DNA of 47,131 nt, from contig NZ_QRNF01000027.1 of assembly GCF_003474435.1 (NCBI RefSeq), forward strand, positions 1 through 47,131. Reading direction: 5' to 3'. Each line of letters begins with the position of its first letter. Positions within the stretch are counted from its first letter, which is position 1. The notes under the pieces are model-generated. The model searched no databases and was not told the origin of the DNA. It saw only the letters and a program-made list of their open reading frames with translations. This document shows positions 35,240-44,073 of the stretch, piece by piece. The position numbers and the translations under genes were made by a program. The stretch comes from Ruminococcus sp. AF46-10NS (GTDB taxonomy: Bacteria > Bacillota > Clostridia > Lachnospirales > Lachnospiraceae).

Positions 35240-37700
35240 ATGCAGGAACGATTTACAAAACAGGCAAAGAATGTTCTTGCTCTGGCGAAACAGGCAGCTG
35301 ATCCTGCGGACATAGTTATATCGGTACTGAGCATCTGCTGGTAGGTCTTTTACAGGAAAATGAAGGTACAGCAGGCAAAGTGCTTGAGGAATTCGGTATC
35401 CAGGCCGAGAATGCGCTGGCACTGATCGATAAACTGATCGCGCCGCCGGGAAATACAGCCGTTTCCCAGAACCCAGGATTCAGTCCAAGAACCCAGAGAG
35501 TTCTTGAGAACGCATATGCTGAAGCAGAAGCCATGCATTTTGAAAAAGCTGGTACTGAGCATCTTCTGCTGGCTATGCTGAAGGAAACAGACTGCGTGGG
35601 AACGAGACTTTTGTATACAATGGGTGCGAATATCCAGAAATTATACGCAGCTGTACTTACAGCTATGGGAATGGACAGCGATGCTATTGCAGAAGAATTT
35701 CAGGCAGTGAAAGCAGCCCGGAACAGAAATGGCAGTGCAACCCCTACTCTTGATCAGTATAGCAGAGACCTTACTGAGATGGCAGAAGAAGGCAGACTGG
35801 ATCCAGTAGTAGGAAGAGACAAGGAGATTGCCCGCCTGATCCAGATTTTAAGCCGAAGAACCAAGAATAATCCATGCCTGGTAGGTGAACCGGGCGTTGG
35901 GAAAACAGCGATCGTAGAAGGACTTGCTCAGAGGATTGTCACAGGAATGGTTCCGGATACAGTGAAGGATAAACGAGTGGTTGTTCTGGATCTTTCCGGA
36001 ATGGTTGCAGGAAGCAAGTACAGAGGAGAGTTTGAAGAGCGTATCCGCAATGTGATCGATGAGGTTCGGGAACAGCAGGGAATCCTGCTTTTTATTGATG
36101 AGATCCACACCATTATCGGTGCAGGAGGAGCAGAAGGCGCTCTGGATGCATCCAATATTCTGAAACCGTCTCTTTCCAGAGGTGAGATCCAGCTGATTGG
36201 AGCTACAACACTGGAAGAATACAGAAAGTATATAGAGAAAGATGCTGCGCTGGAGCGTCGTTTTCAGCCGGTGACAGTAGAAGAGCCGACAGAAGAGGAA
36301 GCAGTGGAGATCTTAAAAGGATTGCGCCCGTACTATGAGAAGCACCACGATGTTGAAATTCTGGATGAGGCACTGGAGGCTGCAGTGAAGATGTCTGTCC
36401 GATACATCAATGACCGTTTCCTTCCGGATAAAGCTATTGATATTATTGACGAAGCATCTTCTAAAGTTCAGCTGGCGGGATATCATCCGTCACCGGAGGC
36501 AGAAGCCTGGAGCGCAAGATCCATGATATCCTTAAAGAAAAAGAACAGGCAGTTGTAAATGCTGATCTGGAAGGGGCAAAAGCAGCACAGGCAAGACAGA
36601 ATGAAGCAGAGGCAGACCTTGAAAAGATCCGCAAAAAAGCCGAGCGCAGAACTAAACGGAAATCACTTACAGTAGGAGAGTCAGCAGTTGCTGATATTGT
36701 ATCCGACTGGACGAAGATTCCGGTACAGCGCCTTACAGAAGGAGAATCCCGACGGCTTGCCAATCTGGAAAAAGTTCTCAGGAAACGTGTGATCGGACAG
36801 GATGAAGCAGTATCAGCCGTGGCACGTGCAGTGAAGCGAGGCAGAGTTGGTTTAAAAGATCCTGCAAGGCCAATCGGTTCATTCTTGTTCCTGGGTCCTA
36901 CAGGTGTTGGAAAAACAGAACTTTCCAAAGCACTGGCAGAGGCTGTGTTTGGAAGTGAACAGGCAATGATACGAGTGGATATGTCTGAATATATGGAGAA
37001 ACACAGCGTCTCCAAGATGATTGGATCACCTCCGGGATATGTAGGATATGAAGAAGGCGGACAGCTCAGCGAAAAAGTACGCAGGAATCCGTACAGTGTG
37101 ATCCTTTTTGATGAGATCGAGAAGGCTCATCCGGATGTGTTTAATATTCTTCTGCAGGTACTGGACGACGGACATATCACAGATGCCCATGGCAGAAAAG
37201 TTGATTTTAAGCAGACCATTATCATTATGACATCCAATGCAGGTGCACAGATGATCATGGAACCGAAACATCTTGGGTTTATGTCTGGTGATACAGAAAA
37301 ACAGAATTATGACAGAATGAAATCAGGGGTTATGGAAGAGGTTCGGAGAATGTTCAAGCCAGAATTCCTCAACCGAATTGATGAAATCATGGTATTCCAT
37401 TCCCTGAATAAAGAGAATATCCGCAAAATCGTTACGATTCTTCTTAAGAATCTTGAAAAACGATGCCAGGAACAGATGAATATTACGCTGAAAGTTACAG
37501 GTGCAGCAAAAGATCTCATTGCAGATGCTGGTTTTGACAGCAAATATGGTGCAAGACCACTGCGTCGTGCAATCCAGACAAAAATCGAAGATGAAATGGC
37601 AACGGAAATTCTGGCAGGAAAGATCAAAGCAGGAGATACGGTACAGGTAAAAGCAAAAGATAAAAAAATCTGCTTTTCTGTTACAGTTTCTGGGGAATGA
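35240..37700 (+). CDS. clpC: ClpC-type AAA+ protease subunit, broken by two missing bases
   Basis: Restoring one base at about 35302 (GATCCTGC; GATGCCTGC gives ADACGHSY) and one C at about 36507 (GCCTGG to GCCCTGG, giving [15 protein letters not shown]) produces 820 residues, normal for ClpC. Order: N-terminal Clp repeat domain (1-150), AAA domain 1 with Walker A GEPGVGKT near residue 216, a middle coiled segment ([19 protein letters not shown]), AAA domain 2 with Walker A GPTGVGKT near 553, and a D2-small domain ending [10 protein letters not shown]. It unfolds proteins for ClpP. GGAGG precedes ATG 35240. The usual ctsR-mcsA-mcsB genes are absent upstream. Without correction the frames are 35240-35345, 35380-36558 and 36789-37700. 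Confidence 0.94.
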
Positions 37701-37742
37701 AACCGGAGTTTTTGAAAAGTATAAGAATTTTGTCACTTTCTA

Positions 37743-37771
37743 TGGCAAAAAGAAAAAAAATAAGTTATAAT
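37743..37771 (+). promoter_or_regulatory. Possible promoter for the 137-residue gene and radA
   Basis: TATAAT at 37766-37771 with a weak TGGCAA (37743-37748) 17 bases upstream, in the 121-base gap after clpC. Confidence 0.45.
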
Positions 37772-37821
37772 TAACATCATCTTAAAGATACAACAAAAGA
37801 ATTTCAGGAGGACATAAGATC

Positions 37822-38234
37822 ATGGCAGTGGTACAGGAATTGATCCGTACAGAAGATAACGGTACTATCAGTTTGGAGATTACGAATTAAACCAGAAATC
37901 CAAACTGTCGGATTATCAGTATCAGGGAGATATGTATAAAGTAAAAACATATAAGGAGATTACCAAGCTTGAGCGCAATGGAATGTTCGTATATGAGTCT
38001 GTTCCGGGAACAAGTGTATTTCATCTTCAGCAGGATGGAACTACAATGAGCTTTGAGGTACAGGGCTTTGAGGACTCTCAGATCACAGTAGAACTTGAAG
38101 CTGAGACAGAATATCAGGTATTTATCGATGGAGCGAGCACAGGCACCATGACTACAAACCTGGGTGGCAAGCTTTCTTTCAGTGTTGAACTGGATGCGAA
38201 CACCAAAGCTGAAGTAAAAATTGTAAAATGCTAA
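37822..38234 (+). CDS. Conserved 137-residue protein (often labelled endosialidase), broken by one missing base
   Basis: Restoring one T at about 37873 (AGTTTGG to AGTTTTGG) joins MAVVQELIRTEDNGTISFGDYEL to a frame that runs to the stop at 38234, 137 residues in all. The protein looks beta-rich, with a TKLERNGMFVYESVPGT segment I recall from Lachnospiraceae proteins carrying the unsupported name endosialidase. No catalytic motif for that activity is visible, so I treat function as unknown. AGGAGG lies 10 bases before ATG. The radA start overlaps its stop by 7 bases, so the two are translationally coupled. Confidence 0.75.
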
Positions 38235-39598
38235 AAAATAAAAAAACTGTATATTTCTGCCAGGAATGCGGATACGAATCAGCCAAATGGATGGGGCAGT
38301 GTCCTGCATGCAAGGCGTGGAACACATTTGTGGAGGAAACGGTTTCTTCCAAAAAATCTTCCTCAGGAAGTATTAAAACTACACAAAAGAAAACGGAGCC
38401 TGTAGTTCTGAAGGATATCAGTCTTTCTTCAGATGAACGTCAGAGCTGCGGGATCGGTGAACTTGACAGGGTGCTGGGAGGCGGAATCGTCCCCGGCTCC
38501 CTTGTTTTGGTAGGTGGAGATCCAGGTATCGGTAAGTCCACATTGTTGCTGCAGGTATGCAGAAATTTATCTTCACAGGGGATTTCTGTTTTGTATATTT
38601 CTGGTGAAGAGTCTCTCAGACAGATTAAGCTCCGGGCAGATCGGCTCGGAACGTTTAATGATAAACTGAAGCTACTCTGTGAGACGAATCTTGAAAATAT
38701 CCGGGAGATCATTGAGCAGACGAAGCCAGATGTAGCTGTTGTGGATTCTATCCAGACGATGTTTCATGAAGATATTTCGTCTGCACCGGGAAGTGTCTCA
38801 CAGGTTCGTGAATCTACCAATATACTGATGCAGATCGCTAAGGGTATGGGTGTGTCCATTTTTATTGTGGGTCATGTGACCAAGGAGGGAAATGTGGCAG
38901 GTCCTCGTGTACTGGAGCATATGGTAGATACTGTGCTTTACTTTGAGGGGGACAGGCATGCTTCTTATCGGATTCTGCGTGCGGTGAAAAATCGTTTTGG
39001 TTCTACCAATGAAATTGGTGTTTTTGAAATGCAGAATTCCGGACTTGAAGAAGTAAAGAATCCTTCCGAGTTCCTTTTAAATGGAAGACCGGAGAATGCT
39101 TCGGGATCTGTTGTTGCATGTTCTATGGAGGGGACGAGACCGATTCTTGTGGAGATCCAAGCACTTGTCTGCCAGAGTAATTTTGGCATTCCCAGGCGGA
39201 CTGCAGTTGGTACGGATTTTAATCGTGTGAATCTTTTGATGGCGGTTCTGGAGAAGAAGGCGGGAGTTCATCTTGCTGCTTCGGATGCTTATGTGAATAT
39301 TGCAGGAGGAATGAAAATGACGGAACCGGCTATTGATCTTGGTATCTGTCTGGCTATCATTTCCAGCTGCAAGGATATTGTGATCCCGGATAATGTGATG
39401 GTCTTTGGTGAGATTGGCTTAAGCGGCGAGGTGCGTGCGGTCAGTATGGCCGGACAACGTGTGCAGGAAGCGAAGAAACTGGGATTTGAAACTGTGATCC
39501 TGCCGGAAGTAAACAGGGCAGCGACTGAGAGCATCAAAGGGATACGTCTGGTATACGTAGCAGGGATCCGTGATGCAATCTCATATATAATAAAATAA
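38228..39598 (+). CDS. radA: DNA repair protein RadA
   Basis: 456 residues. A C4 zinc finger (C11, C14, C25, C28), a RecA-like ATPase with Walker A GGDPGIGKST (96-105), the RadA-specific KNRFG motif (254-258), and a C-terminal Lon-protease-like domain (about 350-450, SGEVRAVSM). RadA speeds branch migration of recombination intermediates and is a helicase in transformation. ATG 38228 overlaps the preceding gene and has no good ribosome site of its own, so coupling is expected. Confidence 0.96.
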   Translation: MLKNKKTVYFCQECGYESAKWMGQCPACKAWNTFVEETVSSKKSSSGSIKTTQKKTEPVVLKDISLSSDERQSCGIGELDRVLGGGIVPGSLVLVGGDPGIGKSTLLLQVCRNLSSQGISVLYISGEESLRQIKLRADRLGTFNDKLKLLCETNLENIREIIEQTKPDVAVVDSIQTMFHEDISSAPGSVSQVRESTNILMQIAKGMGVSIFIVGHVTKEGNVAGPRVLEHMVDTVLYFEGDRHASYRILRAVKNRFGSTNEIGVFEMQNSGLEEVKNPSEFLLNGRPENASGSVVACSMEGTRPILVEIQALVCQSNFGIPRRTAVGTDFNRVNLLMAVLEKKAGVHLAASDAYVNIAGGMKMTEPAIDLGICLAIISSCKDIVIPDNVMVFGEIGLSGEVRAVSMAGQRVQEAKKLGFETVILPEVNRAATESIKGIRLVYVAGIRDAISYIIK

Positions 39599-39611
39599 GA
39601 GGTTGGAAAGT

Positions 39612-40622
39612 ATGAGAAAAATTTTGTCGGTTATCATTCCAGTCTATAACATGGAAAAATATATCCGCCAGTGTCTGAAATCACTGATGATCAGAGAAAT
39701 TCTGGATAAAATAGAGATTCTGGTCGTACTGGACGGATCAACAGACCGGTCAGAGGAGATCGCACTGGAATTTTCCAAGGCACATCCGGAATCTGTCCGG
39801 GTGATCAGTAAACCTAATGGTGGTCACGGATCGGCCATTAATACAGGAATGGATAACGCAGCAGGCGAATATGTAAAAGTTCTTGACAGTGATGACTGGG
39901 TAAACAGAAAAGGCTTCATCCGGCTGGTAGAGGGACTGGAGAAATATGATACAGACATTGTCTGGAGTAATTTTTTCTGGGTCTATGAACCAAGCGGAAA
40001 GAAAAGCGTCCAGAACAGACATCCGTTCCCGGGAGTAGAATATGGCAGAAAATATGATTTCAGGGAAATAGCGGAAAAAACATTTGTCAAGATGCATTCT
40101 ATGACAGTAAAGACAGATCTGGTTCGCAGGACGGGAATGAGGATTGATGAAAACTGCTATTATGTAGACGTGGAATTTGTAATGTATCCGATTCCGGAAG
40201 TAAAGACAATCACATTTCTGGATGAATTTGTATACATGTACAGGCTGGGACGTCAGGGGCAGAGCATGACACTGGAAAAAATGCGCCAGAATCACCGTAA
40301 TCATGAACGTGTCCTGAAAAGTCTGTTGAGATATTACCGGAATCTCAAAGCAAGGGATACTGACAGAGAGTATCTTATCTATCTGGAAAAAGGAATCGCC
40401 AATGTACTTAGCAGCCATTTTAAAATATATTTGAGTTTCCCTTGTTCAGCCAGAGTATGCCGCAGATTGCGCAGAATGGACGGCACGATTCGGGGCAGAT
40501 ATCCGGAAATCTATAATGCTGTCGAAAATAAATTCGTATGGGCCATCCGAAAGAGCGGATATCTGTTATACTATCCGGGGCATTTTATCATGAGGCTTAG
40601 GGAGAAAGTGAATGAAGTATAA
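39612..40622 (+). CDS. Family 2 glycosyltransferase
   Basis: 336 residues. GT-A fold: LSVIIPVYNMEKYIRQCL at the N-terminus, LDGSTDRS, KPNGGHGSAINTGM, and the metal-binding LDSDDW at about 92-97. The C-terminal third is basic and lacks membrane helices, so it is probably a peripheral membrane enzyme adding a sugar to a lipid-linked or wall glycan. ATG 39612 follows AGAGG by 8 bases; TTG 39603 is an unsupported alternative. It overlaps the next gene by 11 bases and leads a four-gene glycan operon. Confidence 0.88.
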   Translation: MRKILSVIIPVYNMEKYIRQCLKSLMIREILDKIEILVVLDGSTDRSEEIALEFSKAHPESVRVISKPNGGHGSAINTGMDNAAGEYVKVLDSDDWVNRKGFIRLVEGLEKYDTDIVWSNFFWVYEPSGKKSVQNRHPFPGVEYGRKYDFREIAEKTFVKMHSMTVKTDLVRRTGMRIDENCYYVDVEFVMYPIPEVKTITFLDEFVYMYRLGRQGQSMTLEKMRQNHRNHERVLKSLLRYYRNLKARDTDREYLIYLEKGIANVLSSHFKIYLSFPCSARVCRRLRRMDGTIRGRYPEIYNAVENKFVWAIRKSGYLLYYPGHFIMRLREKVNEV

Positions 40623-42261
40623 AACAATACAGACGCTGATGCTTCCGGACAGTGAAGAGGAAAATTACGGACTTTATTATCAGGGGACTGAAGGCGTCAG
40701 GCTGATCGGTGGTGAGGAGAAATCCTTATATATACCGGAAAATGGAAATGTAGATCTTTTTACATATTTTAACGGATTTTACCCGAAGCAGTGGGCTCAG
40801 TACGCAGAATTAAACGGGCTGCATGTAAAGGTTACAGTGAGCGGAAGCTGCAGTGTAAGTCTGTGCCATACAGATGGAAAGAGAACTGTCGTGAACGGTG
40901 AGGAAGAATGTCTGGCGGGAGATGAAGAGCGGACAGTGACTTTTGAAGTACCGGATCCGCAGCACTCCAAAGCTTTTTGGATTTGTGTGAAAGGCTTGAA
41001 ACAAGGTGGATATCTTAGAAATATAACAGTTCAGACCGAAGTGGAAAGACTGCAGGAAGTCAATTTGGCAGCAGTGATCTGCACCTGCCGCCGTGAAAAA
41101 GAAGTCATAGGAAATCTTGAGAGAATTTCCAGAATGGACATAAAAGAACGTCCGGAGATTTTTCTCATAGATAATGGGAATACTCTCACAGAGTATATGG
41201 TTCCGGAATGGGTACATCTTGTTCCGAACAGGAATTGCGGCGGAGCCGGCGGATTTACAAGAGGTATGATAGAAGCTCTGAAAGATCCTGCATTTACCCA
41301 TGTGATCCTGATGGATGATGATATTATCCTTAATCCGGATGTTCTCAGAAAAACAGGTTATTTTCTTTCGGCTGTAAAGAAAGAATGGCAGGACGCACCT
41401 CTGGGAGGTGCTCTTATAGAAAGGGATATTCCGTGGAAACAATTTGAGTGCGGAGCTTTCTGGAACAGAGGAAAGATCCAGGGCTGCGGACAGAATCTGG
41501 ATCTTCGAAAGAAAGATTCGCTTCTGAAGAATACAGAGGTACAGAACTGGGAATACGGCGGTTGGTGGTACTGTGCCATACCGGTATCAGCTATCCGGGA
41601 AAAGGGTCTTCCGCTGCCTTTGTTTATCCACAGGGATGATATCGAGTACGGTATCCGTCTGGGAAAATTGATGACACTGAATGGCATTGGAGTATGGCAT
41701 GAAGCCGTTATCAAGAAACTACCTCAGATGGGAGAATATTACGACATCCGGAATATGGCTATCGTAAATGCGATTCATTATGATGACTGGGATAGTCTCC
41801 AGTGGAAGAAATTCCTTATCAAATGGGTTGCGGGAAATCTTCTGCGGGGCAGATATTCTTATATTTATCTGAATATCTGTGCTATGCTGGATTTCCTGAA
41901 AGGTGAAAAATGGCTGGAAAAAACAGATGGAGCAGAGATCCACGCAAAAGTAGCTGCAAGAGTTCCTAAACTGCAAAAAACGGGTCACACGGAAAAAAAC
42001 GTGTTTTATACAACTCCGGATGTCAGTGTATACACTGCAGCCAAAAAGAAACATATCGTTTATGAAGATTCCGCAGGATTTTGCCTGAAGGCAGATAAGA
42101 ACCTGCCGGAAACCATACGTCTGAGCATATATTTATTACTGGCATTGAGGAAAACAGACAGGTATTTTGAAAAATCCAGAGAGAGCTACAGCAGGAACTG
42201 GAAGAAACTGATAACAGAAGAATTCTGGAATAAATATTTGGAGATTAATAAGAATGAGTAA
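40612..42261 (+). CDS. GlfT2-like galactofuranosyltransferase, copy A
   Basis: 549 residues with the domain order of mycobacterial GlfT2: an N-terminal beta-sandwich (about 1-145), a GT-A catalytic domain, and a helical C-terminal part. Catalytic-domain landmarks are NRNCGGAGGFTRGM (about 206-219), the metal-binding MDDDI (about 233-237), WWYCAIP, and HRDDIEYGIR (about 340-349) with the likely base aspartate. GlfT2 polymerises galactofuranose from UDP-galactofuranose. No UDP-galactopyranose mutase gene lies in the window. AGGGAGAAAG precedes ATG 40612. Overlaps copy B by 8 bases. Confidence 0.85.
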   Translation: MKYKTIQTLMLPDSEEENYGLYYQGTEGVRLIGGEEKSLYIPENGNVDLFTYFNGFYPKQWAQYAELNGLHVKVTVSGSCSVSLCHTDGKRTVVNGEEECLAGDEERTVTFEVPDPQHSKAFWICVKGLKQGGYLRNITVQTEVERLQEVNLAAVICTCRREKEVIGNLERISRMDIKERPEIFLIDNGNTLTEYMVPEWVHLVPNRNCGGAGGFTRGMIEALKDPAFTHVILMDDDIILNPDVLRKTGYFLSAVKKEWQDAPLGGALIERDIPWKQFECGAFWNRGKIQGCGQNLDLRKKDSLLKNTEVQNWEYGGWWYCAIPVSAIREKGLPLPLFIHRDDIEYGIRLGKLMTLNGIGVWHEAVIKKLPQMGEYYDIRNMAIVNAIHYDDWDSLQWKKFLIKWVAGNLLRGRYSYIYLNICAMLDFLKGEKWLEKTDGAEIHAKVAARVPKLQKTGHTEKNVFYTTPDVSVYTAAKKKHIVYEDSAGFCLKADKNLPETIRLSIYLLLALRKTDRYFEKSRESYSRNWKKLITEEFWNKYLEINKNE

Positions 42262-44073
42262 AAATTACAAACTGCAGAATATCCTGTTCTGCGACAATGA
42301 CAGGCTGGAAGCATACTGGGAGATGTTTTTCAAAAGCAGCCGACCGGTGTATGACAGAGAAAAGAAAAACATCGTTTTAGGTGCGGGACAGGTAATTGAT
42401 TTCTGCACTTACTTTAACTCTATTTCACTTCTGAAATGGAAAACTTACACATACGCAGAGAAGCTGATTCTGAAACTGCGTGTAAAAGGTGAGATGGAGA
42501 TACTTCTTACTGGTTATGAGAAGAAAGATACACAGTATATCCGTAAAGTTCTCCGCAGAGCAAAGGTTTCCGCAGCTGAGGAGCAGGAGATCAGTCTTGA
42601 ATACCCGGAAAATGATCTGATGATTGCCGGCTTCGAGATCCATACACTTGGTGTATGTGTGATCTATGGAGGTGAGTATGCTACAGAGGTTGAGGAAGAT
42701 CAGATGCGTCATGTATCTCTTCATCTTTGTACAACAACATTCAAAAAAGAAGATTATATCCTTCCGAACATTCGGCTTCTGAAAGATACTGTACTTGCCG
42801 GTAATGACAGTATTGCAGAGAATTTGTGGATCCATGTGGTAGATAATGGACGGACACTTTCGGCAGAAGAAATCCAGACAGAGCATGTAATGGTACATCC
42901 GAACCTTAATGTAGGTGGAGCCGGCGGATTTACAAGAGGTATGCTGGAAGCTATGGATCATAAAGAAAAACCGACCCATGTTCTTCTGATGGATGATGAT
43001 GTTATGATCCTTCCGGAAAGTCTGATCCGTACCTATAATCTTCTTAAGATCGTTCGTCCGGAATATGAGCATCATTTTATCAGTGGCGCAATGCTTTTCT
43101 ATGAAGAGATGAATTTCCTGTATGAAGATGTAGGATTTATGGATCATGAGGGAACTTACGGTCCACTGAAAGACAGAGTAGATACCAGAAAGATTGAAGA
43201 TGTGCTTCGTTGCGAGGAGATCATTCATGAACCAAAGAACGCATATGCGGGATGGTGGTATTGCTGTATTCCGGCAGAATTTGTGCGCAAAGATAATCTG
43301 CCGCTTCCGGTATTTGTTCGTGGTGATGATGTTGAATACAGTCTCCGTAATAAAGCGAAATTTATTACTCTTAGCGGTATCTGTATCTGGCATATGGGAT
43401 TTACGAATAAGTTTAACGGAGCAATGGAATTTTATCAGGTACACAGAAATACTCTGATGCTTCAGGCTGCCAGTGGAGTATGCCAGAATGCTGATATTAT
43501 GACACGTGTACGTAACTGATCCGTGTAAACCTTCTCCGTTTTAACTATGATGGAGCAGAACTTCTTCTTGATGCAGTTGAAGATTATATGAAGGGATATA
43601 AATTCTTCATGAAAAACCAGGGTGAGAAGCTTCTGAAAGAAAAATCTCAGAAGAATGAGAAGATGGAACCGCTTTCCAATTTCCCGGAGGCACCGACAAA
43701 GGTATTCAGCGTTTATGCACCGGATCTTCCGCGTAAACCATGGGAAACCTTCCTGTACAGAATTACTTATAACGGACATTTCTGGCCGGAGAAGCTTCTG
43801 AAAAAAGAAACAGTTCCGGTTGCCTATGACTGGTATTATTCACCACACAGATACTTCTTCAGAAGAAGACTTCTTGCAGTAAACCCACACCTGAAGATGG
43901 GTGCATACAGAGAAATGGACAAGAAGAGATTTTTCGAGCTGTTCAGCAGAGAACGTAAACTTTTCAGCCGTTACAATAAGATTCACGTTCGTCTGGAAAA
44001 AGAATACAGAAACCACAGAAAAGAGTTCACTTCAGAAAGTTTCTGGAGAAAATATTTGGAGATAGATAAATGA
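42254..44073 (+). CDS. GlfT2-like galactofuranosyltransferase, copy B, broken by one missing base
   Basis: Restoring one C at about 43516 (CGTAACTGAT to CGTAACCTGAT, giving TRVRNLIRVNLLRFNYDG) yields 606 residues. Same plan as copy A: N-terminal beta domain, NVGGAGGFTRGM, LMDDDVM (about 245-250), WWYCCIP, and RGDDVEYSLR (about 356-365). The C-terminal part is longer and basic. The two copies are only moderately similar, so they may make different linkages, as GlfT1 and GlfT2 do in mycobacteria (inference). Unrepaired, the frame stops at 43519 and resumes before 43588. Confidence 0.86.
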
